This document shows positions 44,086 through 55,389 of a stretch of DNA of 64,000 nucleotides, piece after piece (position 1 is the stretch's first letter; each line of letters opens with the position of its first letter). This DNA comes from Apoderus coryli. Lineage: Eukaryota; Arthropoda; Insecta; Coleoptera; Attelabidae. A program made the translations under genes and the position numbers. The notes beneath the pieces were generated by a model, which saw only the letters and a program-made list of their open reading frames with translations, did not search any database and was not told the DNA's origin. The stretch spans positions 4,071,135 through 4,135,134 of the forward strand of contig OU452202.1 of NCBI GenBank assembly GCA_911728435.2. Direction: 5' to 3'.

Positions 44086-46060
44086 CGATGTATTTTACAA
44101 TTACACTTTAAATCATTACTGTACTCAACATCTGTTATTGCGAGAATTTGTAACTCAATAACAAGGCAACTGGGCGGTTGCAAGTGAGGCTTGCTTTGTT
44201 CTGTTTTACTGTTTTTTTTTTTTTCATTTTAAGATTTAGTTTGATATGTATATTTATTAGTCTAAAAAAGGAAATAATTGTTCATGGAAATTGTGAAATA
44301 TTTACTTTTGTCCCAAATTGAAAACCGTTTTTATTCAAGCCATGGCAGAAAACAACTCAAGAGAGCTTTTATGCTCAAAATTGAACAGAGATTTAAACAA
44401 AAACTGTTAGCGTACTATTTTTCATCTAACTGGTAAAGTTTAATATAATCACTTTTAGTAGTAGTATAGAAAAGTATCATATATGCAAATCGCTCAAGAA
44501 GTTAAGGTTTTATTACGAAAAGAGCACGGGCAAAGCTTGAATCATGTGCAGACCGGATTTGTTCGCATGAGGCTTCGGTTGATGATTATATAACACTCTG
44601 AGTAAAAAACTATCATATATGCAAAGCGAAATATCTTCTCTTTAAAATTTAACCCTCTGTATCTTGAAATCTATGATTTGTCCAACTACGAGAAAGCGTT
44701 TTCAATTCCACAGACTCATGCTGATGGAAGTCAGTGGTGGAGATATTTTTTAGTCGTAATATATTCTCTGGAGAATACTACTCTTCAATCCTAGAAGTCA
44801 AAAGAGGCAATGGGAGAAAAAAGAAGTCGTGCTCCTTCATAAAAATACTCTATTACAAAACCTATGCACACAGTTGGTGTCGATATTACAAATCAACCTA
44901 TAGTCACAACACACAAACAAATAATAATCGTGCAATAAAAATGAGAAAAGATTTGCATGGGAAAAAATTGACGAGGGAGGAAGAGGCACTTTCGAAGTAT
45001 TTTTCGGCAAAAAATTCAAACACATTTTTTTAAGCTAAAAGCAAATTAATTGATAAATCTTCGAAGTATATTAGGGTTGCAGATGAATATAAGTATTGAA
45101 AAACAAATATTTGCGGAATTAAAAACACGCTCTATTATATTTATAGAAACTTTTCGCCTTAGAATCACTCAAAGAATCACAATTTTAAGTACTTATACGA
45201 GGTTTAACAAGCTAATAAACCTTGTAAATTAGAAGAATTAGATTAAAATATATATTTTTTTAATGATGATAGCTAAAATAAACTATTTATACATTTTTAA
45301 TGAATTCAGTAGATAGGTACTCACATACTGATTAATTTTAAAATTACTAGTTTTGATATTAGGTATATTTAGCAGCGGTTAAAAGAATATTTAATTAATT
45401 AATTGATAATAATAATTCATGGCATTTTTATGTCTTCAAAAATGAGAACCATTAGGTATTATATTTGAAGTAGTATTATAAACTGGAACCATGAAGTATG
45501 CATTAGAAGTTAATCAAATATTTCGTCTGTCTCTCTAATATGGTTTCTTAATTTTAATAAATTTTGGAAATAAAATCTTTTTCCTAAACTACTACAGAAA
45601 AAATTATTTTTTAAGCGCCATATTCTAGAAAATGTTAAAGAACTTATAAAATAAAATTTTGCAATGTTCCTGATTTTATGGACTAAAGCGAACAAGGTAG
45701 TACATTTATCTGGGGGAAGTCTATAATTAATGTTTTCTCATTTCACCTTTAACTGGCAATTTCCGCATTCGTAATGTTTTCCGTTACCACTTTTTGAATA
45801 CCGGCATTTTATTTGTCCTACGTATGGCTTATTTTAGATGTAGATATTAGGGGACTACTGAAATTAAACTGAGAATGGTAACAGAACGGTGAGTGTGTGC
45901 CATTAGCGTAGGTATCTGACTACCCACCATGTGGTAATGTTTGTATTTACTGTAAGCTTTTTAGTTAAAAATTAAAAGTTCTATTCGCTCTATTACTTTC
46001 TTTAAATATGACAATTTTCCATCTTATTGTATATATTATCCATTATACGGAAGGTGGAGT
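44086..46060. other. No gene recognised
   Basis: Contains a direct repeat ATCATATATGCAAA at about 44476 and 44610. The 99-codon frame at 44734-45033 has no recognisable motif. Confidence 0.4.
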
Positions 46061-46069
46061 AGAAAGTTT

Positions 46070-46170
46070 TAAATAAATAAAGATATCAAGAACTCAAAGT
46101 CAATTCCACTGTATCCTTTTTATAAAATAGGGGGAATATTTTAGCCATCATCAGCCTAAAATGTAAACCA
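46070..46170 (-). repeat. PLE pLTR relic X, left
   Basis: Minus strand: GGCTGATGATGGCTAAAATA...AGTGGAATTGACTTTGAG. The inverse partner is at about 48185-48270. The hammerhead core CTGATGA is followed directly by a vestigial stem II. Confidence 0.6.
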
Positions 46171-46284
46171 AGAGACCTTGAATTACAATGTTCCCGAAAT
46201 TTTCTCAGATCAATCAATCAATATTCAATTAAATGAAGATCTTGTTTTAAAAGAGAATTTAAATCTCAAATAAAAAGTAAATTC

Positions 46285-46395
46285 AGAAAATGAAACTCAA
46301 CCTCGACAAAATACCTTTTAATAGATTATTCTACGAATCCATAATAAGCCATACATGTTTCGCAGCTACTAGCCCCATGACCAGTGGTCAATGGA
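46285..46395 (-). repeat. PLE pLTR relic Y, left, with degenerate hammerhead
   Basis: Minus strand: CCACTGGTCATGGGGCTAG, TAGCTGCGAAACATGTATGG. The core is CTGGTCA, decayed. The inverse partner is at 47035-47185. Confidence 0.65.
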
Positions 46396-46400
46396 TTTTA

Positions 46401-46755
46401 CGGGTGTCCCATCTAGAACGAAATCGATCTGTATGTTTTCTACATAACGAAAACATACAGATCGATTTCGTATGCCGCAAATCCAACAATGTCTGTAAGA
46501 CAAGCTGCGGTAGAGGCAGGTCTTAACAATTCACAGAATATTACGGAAGCATAAATTTTACCCATACGTGTCCTGAACGTTGTTGAAATAATCAAATTCA
46601 AACCTACTTCCGGTATAACCAGAAGTGTCAATAAACTATAACTATTTTACCTCATCTGCCCCCCGCCTACATAGTTACACTGCCAAATTTTCAAAATTCT
46701 CCTATATATAGTTTTCTATATACCGATCAATTTGTTTCGCGGTGAAACACCATGT
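46401..46755. repeat. Small foldback with 21 bp perfect hairpin
   Basis: CGGGTGTCCCATCTAGAACG at the left and a diverged inverse near 46745. Contains arms 46420-46440 and 46449-46469, a perfect 21 bp hairpin (GAAATCGATCTGTATGTTTT-C) with an 8 nt loop. Confidence 0.7.
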
Positions 46756-47034
46756 ATATATATCTTAAGAGGACTGTTAGTCAGCAAAACACTGTGAAAC
46801 CATCGAAGAGAATTTTTTTTTAAACACAATTACTACTACTAGGTAGTTTACTTAAATGATTTATAAAAAGGAAACTTGATTTCTCTATTTGATGGAAAAT
46901 GTATATATTAATTATTAATTTAAACTTAAAATGAAAAAATAATTTTTCTTTGCGAAGTGACCTAGTACATTTCTCCTCTCTTAAGAAACATATTATATAA
47001 TGTATACAAAATGAATTAAGTTTTTCTTAAAACC
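46756..47034. other. No gene recognised
   Basis: AT-rich sequence inside the PLE pair. Confidence 0.4.
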
Positions 47035-47185
47035 ATTGATCCATTGACTACTGATGATGGGGCTAGTAGCTACGAAACGTGTGTGTATGGCTTATTATGG
47101 ACTCGTAGAGTAATCTATCACAAGTTATTCCATGGAAGTTGACTTTCATTTGCTGAATAAATAAATCCACTCCACCAACACGAGT
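47035..47185 (+). ncRNA. PLE pLTR relic Y, right, with hammerhead motif
   Basis: CTGATGA (47051-47057), a stem II around GGGGCTAGTAGCTAC with one mismatch, GAAACG, then a (GT)n-expanded loop and GTATGG. The core conforms; stem III has gained GT repeats. Confidence 0.68.
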
Positions 47186-47359
47186 ATAACAACGGCTTAA
47201 ACAAATAAAAACATAATCCAACACCAACAGTCCATTCGAAAGCATTTAAAACATGTAAGTAAACATTTTTGTTAAAACACAAAGAGGTATCATAAAATTT
47301 TAATCTATTCTAAAGTATTTATTAATTTAAAATTGTCAGAGAGAAGGAGGAAGTTGATA

Positions 47360-47690
47360 ATAGTTATGTTATTAGTTTCACTATAGAATTTGAAATTCTA
47401 GGTAAAATTCTATTCTTGGATCACACAATTTTTAAAAATGTTGTTTCTGGGAACTTTAGAGTTATAGGAAACCAACGACAACCACTGACTGTCTCATCCC
47501 TTTCAAATCCAAACACCCGCCCATAAATTCGCAGCTTTGTCTCTTTTATAGAGCTTTTTCCATATCTTTATAAGATGATGTTTTTGAGAGAGAGCAACAT
47601 TATTAAACAACTAGCCTATAACAACGGATTTCCTTTATCGGCTATTTTGAAAATCTCTTTCAAATACTAAGCTAGATTGAGACTTTCTTT
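47360..47690 (+). pseudogene. PLE reverse transcriptase C-terminal fragment
   Basis: FTIEFEILGKILFLDHTIFK matches the PLE block KFTIExExNNxINFLDLTI. Further on SNIIKQLAYNNGFPLSAILK matches ELNIIKQIAVNNGYQPTIVEK of the copy at 54.2 kb. In-frame stops occur between them. The catalytic YVDD and the endonuclease are absent. It is enclosed by nested pLTR pairs X and Y. Confidence 0.7.
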
Positions 47691-47847
47691 TAATGTTTTA
47701 CATCCTACTTCTGACCAAATTCTATTCTGATCAATTGTCTTAAGTTCGTTCAATGTTTCAAGGATTTTAATTTACACATCTGATTTGAAACTACTATTAA
47801 CTCCAGAAACAATTATTCTTTTGGATAAATCCTGTGTCAAATTTATA

Positions 47848-47893
47848 CTAGCTAACGTTTCGCTGATCAACTTGTCAGCTTCTTCAGAGCAAC
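47848..47893 (-). ncRNA. Hammerhead motif, CTGAAGA core
   Basis: Minus strand: GCT (stem I), CTGAAGA (47881-47887), stem II GCTGA/TCAGC, GAAA, CGTT, AGC (stem I partner). Stem III is the self-complementary ACGU. Core intact. Confidence 0.75.
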
Positions 47894-48184
47894 TTTACGT
47901 GAGCGCGGTTTACTCCTGTTGGGGAGTTTTTCTTTTTACTTCAGATTTAATTCGCTTTTAAAACATGGTGTTCATTTCCTTTTATGTTGACATTGATCTG
48001 AAAAATTTTCTTGAACATTATTTGTTTATTTACTTTATTTTGAGATACAACTACCCAGACAGATAAATCCAATTACTGAGCCGGAAGAAAAAGACATTTA
48101 AAATTTTACAATAAATTAAAGAGAACAAGTTAATTATGTAAGTACTTAACCTAACTTACTTAATTCTGAAAAGTTTATAGTTCA

Positions 48185-48270
48185 ATTTCAGGCTGATGAT
48201 GGCCGAAATTAACTATTGTTTTATAAAAAGAATATAGTGGAGTTGACTTTGAATTTTTTATTTGTTTTAT
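48185..48270 (+). repeat. PLE pLTR relic X, right
   Basis: GGCTGATGATGGCCGAAATT...AGTGGAGTTGACTTTGAA, inverse of 46070-46170. CTGATGA and GAAA are separated by only TGGCC, so stem II is deleted. Confidence 0.6.
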
Positions 48271-49216
48271 TTACTTTTAAAAAATTCAATATGTTTCAAT
48301 AAATGATTAAACTTGATGATTAAACTATTGAAACCAAAATAACTTACAGCATATAATATTCAGATTATTCACTTATTTTGTTAAAGATAATGACACAAAA
48401 TGTGTACTATTTAATACAGGTTCAGCGTTAGCAACAGTCTGCTTTTGGAATTTATGGAGTATTTTGAGTTCAATTTGTACGGGTTTTCTCCGGTGAGTAA
48501 GTTGCATGTTGGTTCGCCTTGCCTAAGGATACTTTTTTCTTGGCGTGCTCTAGTTTATCAAATCTAGGACCAAACTACTTTCTTCACAATCTCTTTTCTG
48601 TTACAATATAGTAGGACAAGCAGCATGTTATCTTACATAGACATTCTCAATTTCCTCAATGTTTTGAGTCAGAAAACAGGAATCAGACTATCCATGTTTG
48701 GACTTTTGCTGTGCATCGGTCTGCTTGTGTATGCTGTCTGTTTTTATGCATTATTATTATTATTATTTTCATTTTGCTATTATGACTATTTATTTGTAAA
48801 TGGTTTAAAAAAGAAACCAAAATGTAAAAATTGAAATAATTTAAGAACTGTGAGAAAATATGGCCTCGATTTTGATATCGATTCCAAATTAGTATACATG
48901 GGACCTTGGTAGAGGAGGTAAAAAATCACAATATATTGAAAAAAGATCTTGAAAATACATCTTTATCACTCCTACATTATGGATTACTTTATAAAAATCT
49001 GTTCAGTTTTTTTACAAATATTCGAAATTTTAGAACAGGAGCTGAAAGATATATTGGACACAAATGTAATATTGAAAAAGAACCTCAAAAAACATATTAA
49101 TGTGTAATCGCTGCACGTCAAAATTTTAGAAAAGATTTACTAAATAAATATTTTTAAATAATACATTAATGCATCATTTTTCTCTCTTTTCATTAAAGAT
49201 TATTTAAGGACACATA
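48271..49216. other. No gene recognised
   Basis: Open frames at 48625-48834 and 48906-49100 show no recognisable motif. Confidence 0.4.
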
Positions 49217-49218
49217 TA

Positions 49219-50667
49219 CAGGGTTACTTGTAAATAGACCTGAATATTTTAGGACGTGATAGCAGGAGTAATAAGAAGTCAATTTGACTATATAGTCCCC
49301 TGATCCAAAGTGGACCCTTTTCAAGATATTCGAATTTCTAAGATGTTTTGGGAAAGTCGAATATTTATAATATTTTTTTAATTTAGTCTCGTTTTAAAGA
49401 TTTTTTGGTGGTTTTTTGTTAAAAATAAGGCACTTAATTGAAAGTAAAATTTAAAGTACCAGAAATCTGGTAATTACTGGAGCGGTAGCCCTTTTAATCT
49501 ACATTAAATGTAAAATATTAACAACACTTTTATTTAAATCGACAGTTTGTCAAAAATATTTCAGTAACATTTTTTGTGCAGATTATTTAAAAAACATCTA
49601 CATGTTTCTAGCTATCCAAAAAGATAATATAGTTGGCTTATCTGTGTATGATGTTTTGGTAAATTCGATAACAAAGCACTGAAGTAGTCAAATCCCGACT
49701 AACGCTATTTCAATGTTTACCACTGTGGTGATTTAAAGCATTGTGATTGGTCGTCTACAACAACAGTATGCTCTTAGTGATCCCCGGTGGGGATTCCCCA
49801 CTTAATTGTTAGTGCGCTTTCGTCATTTGTGGGCACGTAGAGCATGAATTGTAAAATTATAAAAGAATTATTAAATAATTTGTTTCAACTCAATGTTCTT
49901 TGTTTTACCCTTCCCACAAAATATCTTTATTAAAGTAAGTCCATTTTGAATGATTTTTGATTAAATGAATAATATTATATTAAATTACTACGAAATAACA
50001 AAATAACAGTATCTTTAACACAGCGAACTCGATGTATTGCATACAAATGACGAAAGCACACTAACAATTAAGTGGGGAATCCCCACCGGGGATCACTAGG
50101 AGCATAGTGTTGTTGTAGACGACCAATCACAACGCTTTAAATCACCACAGTGTTAAATATGGAAATAGCGTTAGTCGGGATTTGACTACTTCAGTGCTTT
50201 GGTATCGAATTTACCAAAAGATCATACACAGATAATCCAACTATTTTACCTTTTTGGATAGCTAAAAACATGAAATTTTATTTTAAATAATCTGCACAAA
50301 AAATGTTACTGAAATATTTTTGACAAACCGTCGATTTAAATAAAAGTGTTGTTAATATTTTACATTTAATGTAGATTTAAAGGGCTACCGCTTCAGTAAT
50401 TACCAGATTTCTGGTACTTTAAATTTTACTTTTAATTAGGTGCCTTATTGTTAACATAAAACCACCAAAAAATCTTCAAAACAAGACTAAAACAAAAAAA
50501 ATATTATAAATATTCGACTTCAAGGTGACACTTTCCCAAAAAATCTTAAAAATCCGAATATCTTGAAAAGGGTCAACTTTGGACCAGGGTACTATATAGT
50601 TAAATTGGCTTCTAATGACTCCTGCTATCACGTCCAAAATATTATGGTCTACTTACAAGTAACCCTG
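49219..50667. mobile_element. 1.45 kb foldback, TA-flanked
   Basis: CAGGGTTACTTGTAAATAGA and its inverse at the ends, TA at 49217-49218 and 50668-50669. Arms of ~620 bp meet a ~200 bp loop; the arm segment GATCCCCGGTGGGGATTCCC is itself partly palindromic. No coding capacity. Confidence 0.88.
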
Positions 50668-50669
50668 TA

Positions 50670-51853
50670 TAAACAAATTAAATAATAAATAAAAATTTTT
50701 AAAGTGGGGTCTGCAATATAACCAATGAAGTGTATAAATAAATCATTTGAACATCATCTCTCAACTCTATGATTCTCAAAAAAGCTCCCTCGCATTGGTG
50801 AATCGAGGTGGAGATATTCTACAAAACGACCTAACACCCTGAAGAACGATAAATAGGTAGGTAGTTATTATGTCCCCTAATTTGAACACCTCATAAAAAA
50901 CTATAGAAAAGGTAATGAAATCAAAACAATATTAATACAATATCCTTTATTATTTCTGAAAGAAAGAAATAAGAGTTGTTGAAGAAAAGCTCTAGAATAA
51001 AGTTTGTGATAAGATGACATTCAAGAAGAGCAGCAGCTTACTCTGAGTCAAAAGACAAATTTAAATTGGAAATCATGATTACAAAGTTTTAAAATTGGTT
51101 ACCACAAATTAGGCTTATTGAATTTGATAATTGGGAATAATAATAATAGTACTATAATAGCCGCATATCAATATAATCTATTACAAAAAACCTAACCGCA
51201 AATATTAATTATTTTATTTTTACATTTATATGATAATATTAAACGAGAATTAAAATCATGTAGAATAACAGTATCAACAATAATTAGTAATATCATAAAC
51301 TTTTTTTTTCAACAAAAATCCGACACGACGACACATTGTGTCGATTTCTTTCTAGCACTTTTCTTTTGACCCAGTCTATAGAACAAGAAAATAATAGAAG
51401 GGTATAATTATTTTCGTCAATAACATGCCATTTTAGAACAAAAAGTATTTATTGACATCGATTTGTGAATCTTGCACAAAAGTACTTACACTAACGACGA
51501 ATGTGCGTGGCCCAGTCAAAGTGCTTTTGCACACAAGGTCACAGTTTAGTTAATATTCGCTGACAAAGTGCTTGTACACGACCTTGGAACTTTTGGTCTT
51601 TGACGAAGTGCTTTTCGCATGACAAAAGTATCATTCTCACGTGTCTTGCAGCTTTTCTATTATTAAATAATTATTTAATAATTAAAAATAATAATTCCGT
51701 CAAGACCAAACGTTCCACGAGATAGACAAATTCAAAACAACATATATTGCAACTCTAAAATTTCCTTGCATTAACGGTCTTTCAGATAAAATAAAAAGGA
51801 TACCTAGCTAATAGATACTTTACGTTCATTTTTAAGAATAACTAAAACAAATA
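50670..51853. other. No gene recognised
   Basis: Repeat-poor from about 51300. Three copies of (C/G)AAAGTGCTT-like motifs lie at about 51518, 51567 and 51605. Confidence 0.35.
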
Positions 51854-52141
51854 ATGAAAGTCAATAAACTTTCATATAAAATTGCTTTTGCAATATTCGA
51901 TGTGTTTGATATTGGAGAAACAGATAGGTCACTGAAAGTTAGAGTAAAAGAACACCAAGACTACATTATTATGAGAAGTAATTTTGAAAAATCTAACAAC
52001 GGTGAACACGTATATCAAACAGGTCATAGGATATTAGGGGACAATGTCGAAATTCTAGAAAATGAATCCAACTCCACAGAGAGAAAATTAAAAGAAAGTG
52101 TGAGAATAATAAAGGGTGAACAGCAATTTTTGTATAGATAG
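51854..52141 (+). pseudogene. PLE GIY-YIG endonuclease fragment
   Basis: VFDIGETDRSLKVRVKEHQD, FEKSNNGEHVYQTGHRILGD, NVEILENESNSTERKLKESV: the YIG half of a PLE GIY-YIG domain through the H-containing segment and C-terminus. The cognate pLTR with a hammerhead-like motif follows at 52200-52440. The RT and first half of the endonuclease are missing. Close relative of the minus-strand fragment at 34.0-34.5 kb. Confidence 0.78.
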
Positions 52142-52254
52142 TGACAGAACCTGGTTCAACATTGTATAGGTACCACACCATGTTATTATTGTCAACATGC
52201 GAAACATATCAACACTAATAATACTTAAAATTAGAGAATAAATATTGATTTTTA

Positions 52255-52303
52255 TCATTTGACGATGGACGGGAACAGATTGGTTCCCGAAACGTAGAAC
52301 TTC
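52255..52303 (+). ncRNA. Hammerhead-like motif, TTGACGA core
   Basis: TTGACGA (52259-52265), stem II GGGAAC/GTTCCC with loop AGATTG, GAAACGTAG. Position 3 is U opposite G8 (a wobble) where CTGACGA is seen in the 34 kb copy. Confidence 0.6.
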
Positions 52304-52441
52304 ATAAAGTTAAGGTTTTTAATTTACATTCTTGTTTAAATTAAGTTTTATCCAACTTTTTTTAACATACCTAATAGCCATTGACAAATTTTAATTTTTT
52401 AATGCACGCAGTGGCTTTTATTATTAATCCCAAAGGATAGG

Positions 52442-53431
52442 AATATTTAGACCTTTAAAAAGTGGCGAAATATCCAAATAATGAGTTTCACTATTCGATA
52501 TTTGAAAAGGTGGCTCTTCACCACGGTACAGCGGCAATACCACTTCGAATAGCTCAGTACTTGTGTGTAAGAAAGTCTTGTTTTTACAACCAGTCCAACA
52601 TAACCTTTGTTGCGACAACTTCAAAACACTTTCATACTATCGGGCTACGTTGCCATACGTTGCCATACTGCAACAGCAAAGTTCCAAAGGAGATTTGAGA
52701 CACCCTCCGCTTCCAGACAAAATCTTTTCGGTTTAACCAATTCGTTGTCAAAAACTAAATAACTCGATAACCTTGGGGAATACCTAGTTTATCTGGAGGA
52801 GATCTAGAATATAATATGGATTTTATGGTTCTGAAAGTACCTTTATGTTTAAATAAATATTTTTTAGACTTAATGTGATTAAAGATTAGTCTGACCTTAT
52901 CTGATATTACGAATCTTTATTAATACTAAGCCGTAAGAGTGTAATTTAAGTAGGTGTTATATTTTAGTATTTAAATTACAGTGCCATAATACGTTGCCAA
53001 CGAGATTTTGTCACGTACTTTATCTGTTCGGTTTCATACAGTGCGTATTATATTTTGGAATATAAGCCTTTCCAGGTTGAACGAATGTGACATAAACATC
53101 GGATAAAACTTTAAAATTAACGAATAAATTCTGTGCTAGGAAAAACTATGAAAGTACTTCAGAAGGTGATTAGAAAGTCAACATAGAAATTACTAAATGA
53201 AATTTTTACTGCATTTTTATATCAGTTGTAGGTGTTCATTATTTCATGAAAAAAATTATATTTTATACAAAAACCGAATGCTATCTTTTCTAGAACACAA
53301 ATGTCAACAATTCAACCAGATTCCACTCCCCAAAATATCACAATTAATTTAAAATTGAAACTAATCAAATAAGAACTTTAAGTGGTTATAAATTTATTAT
53401 ATCAGATTTCTTAACTTACCATGAAATGTAT
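52442..53431. other. No gene recognised
   Basis: No supported feature. Confidence 0.4.
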
Positions 53432-53559
53432 TTATTATTATTTATCTGAATAGAATTAGCCGATACTTGTTGGAAATTCATTATAACTGCATAAAATAAA
53501 ACAACTTTAGTTTTAAATATTTCCAAACTTTTATATATACAAATTTATATTTCAAAATC

Positions 53560-53606
53560 ACACGACATGTTTCGTCCACACAGTGGCTTTATCAAGTGTA
53601 ACTTAA
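53560..53606 (-). ncRNA. Hammerhead-like motif with U3-A8 core
   Basis: Minus strand: GTTACAC (stem I), TTGATAA, stem II around CCACTGTGTGG, GAAA, CATGTC with the cut after GUC, then GTGTGAT, which pairs with GTTACAC over 7 bp including two G-U pairs. The strong stem I supports this as a real ribozyme variant. Confidence 0.72.
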
Positions 53607-53725
53607 GACTAAAATACAAAATATTTATATGGTTTATACAGGTAATAAAATATAGTAAAAGTGTAACAAAATGAAAACTAATAACTAGGTCACAGGTGCA
53701 TAAAAACTACCTAGGGTTGCAAAAA

Positions 53726-55198
53726 TTAAAAGAGGTTTAACAAAGGGGAATTATTTAAATCTGTTTGGCTATTGAGTAATTTGTTAGAATATTTAAGTTT
53801 GTTTATTTCTAATGATTCTAAAAGATGCAGCTTTTTACTTTTGTTTTCTATATGAATAATCTTGAAATTATCGTTAAAATTATGATTATGTTCTAAAAGA
53901 TGGTTAGAGTAATTAGAATTGTCTTTTTTCTTGATATAACTTAAGTAGTGTTCCTTAATTCTTTTAGAAAAACTTCGACCTGTCTGTCCTATGTAAACCC
54001 GATCGCAGTCTCCACACGTCAGTTCATACACTCCAGATTTTTCTCTCTTATCTATTTTTGATTTTGAATTTTTGATAATTTTTCCTATTGTATTGTTGGT
54101 TTTTAAAGCTATTTTTATATTATGTTGGTTAAAAAATTTTGAAATATAGGAACAATTATGGCCTGAGTAGGTAATTAAGCCATAATTTTGGGGATCTTTT
54201 GGGCTTTGAGGGAAAACAGTGTTGATTATTTTTTTGTAATTAATTTTGTTTAGGATTTTTTCTACTATTGTCGGTTGATAACCATTGTTTACTGCTATTT
54301 GTTTAATTATATTAAGTTCTTTCTTGAAGTTAACTTTATTTAATGGAATATTAACAAGTCTATGGATCATACTGTGGAATGCGGCTAGTTTATGTTGGAT
54401 AGGATGATTAGATGTATTATGTATAATTGTGTCTGTATGTGTAGGTTTATGAAAAATCGAAAACGAGTGTCTGTTACTTACTTTAGTGATTGTTAAATCA
54501 AGAAAATTGATATAGTTGTTCATTTCTTGTTCTATTGTAAATTTTATGTTAGGGTGCTGATTGTTGATAAATTCAAAAAACTGGGTAAGTTGTCTATCAG
54601 TTCCTACAAAACAAGCAAGTACATCATCTACGTATCTATACCAATAGAGAAAGTTCTTAAAGAGAGGGTGTTGTTCTATTTTAAGTTCAAGATTGTTCAT
54701 AAAAATTTCTGCTAATAGGGGACTCAAAGGATTGCCCATTATCAAACCATTGGTACTGCTGTAAATGTTTTGGTTGAATTCAAAATAATTTTGGTTTAAG
54801 CATGTTTCTAAGGCTGTTAAAATATCTTGTTTAACTATGCAATTAGTTTTATTAGAATTTAGTAGGTTTTCTATGAGAGGTGTAATTTCGTTTATAGGTA
54901 CACTTGGAAAGAGGTTAGTGACATCAAATGATATAAGTTTAGCATTGCTAGGTAATGTAATATTTTGTATTTTCCGAGATAATTCAAAAGAGTTTTTTAT
55001 GGCATATTTAGGTGAAAATTTAGTGATATCTACGATAATTTTTGTCAGTCTTTGAGAAACTTTATATGAGGGAGACGTGTAGAACGAGATGACAGGTCTT
55101 ACAGGATAACCATTTTTATGAAGCTTCAGAAGTGAATAAAGTTTTGGAGCTTGAGGGTTCATAATATTTAAGCTTCTGGAATCATAATCGTTAAGCAC
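53726..55198 (-). CDS. Penelope-like RT/GIY-YIG protein, 5'-truncated
   Basis: 490 codons, open throughout. RT motif A LISFDVTNLFPSVP (Asp 92), motif B GLIMGNPLSP (151-160), motif C YRYVDD (187-192), NFLDLTI (231-237). GIY-YIG: KSGVYELTCGDCDRVYIGQT (387-406) with the CxxC pair at 395/398, then GRSFSKRIKEH and NHLLEHNHNF supplying the histidines. The N-terminus (including MNFQQVSANSI, seen only in the terminal tail) is missing because the plus-strand pLTR is joined at about 55196; the listed Met is not authentic. It is a different lineage from the 11.9 kb PLE but has the same layout. Intact domains suggest a fairly recent insertion. Confidence 0.92.
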   Translation of the reverse strand: MLNDYDSRSLNIMNPQAPKLYSLLKLHKNGYPVRPVISFYTSPSYKVSQRLTKIIVDITKFSPKYAIKNSFELSRKIQNITLPSNAKLISFDVTNLFPSVPINEITPLIENLLNSNKTNCIVKQDILTALETCLNQNYFEFNQNIYSSTNGLIMGNPLSPLLAEIFMNNLELKIEQHPLFKNFLYWYRYVDDVLACFVGTDRQLTQFFEFINNQHPNIKFTIEQEMNNYINFLDLTITKVSNRHSFSIFHKPTHTDTIIHNTSNHPIQHKLAAFHSMIHRLVNIPLNKVNFKKELNIIKQIAVNNGYQPTIVEKILNKINYKKIINTVFPQSPKDPQNYGLITYSGHNCSYISKFFNQHNIKIALKTNNTIGKIIKNSKSKIDKREKSGVYELTCGDCDRVYIGQTGRSFSKRIKEHYLSYIKKKDNSNYSNHLLEHNHNFNDNFKIIHIENKSKKLHLLESLEINKLKYSNKLLNSQTDLNNSPLLNLF

Positions 55199-55389
55199 CT
55201 GTGACCTAGTTATTAGTTTTCATTTTGTTACACTTTTACTATATTTTATTACCTGTATAAACCATATAAATATTTTGTATTTTAGTCTTAAGTTACACTT
55301 GATTTTGAAATATAAATTTGTATATATAAAAGTTTGGAAATATTTAAAACTAAAGTTGTTTTATTTTATGCAGTTATTATTATTTATCT

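Larger units (their letters stand above)
53448..55373 (-). mobile_element. Second PLE family: inverted unit with 16 bp TSD
   Basis: TTATTATTATTTATCT occurs exactly at 53432-53447 and 55374-55389. Order from left: ~43 nt tail (ORF start MNFQQVSANSI in inverse), pLTR(-) with hammerhead-like motif, 5'-truncated ORF(-), pLTR(+) at about 55196-55373 lacking the ribozyme core. Confidence 0.93.

Noticed and set aside
44734..45033. 99-codon ORF with basic composition
   Set aside because: No recognisable domain and no supporting context.
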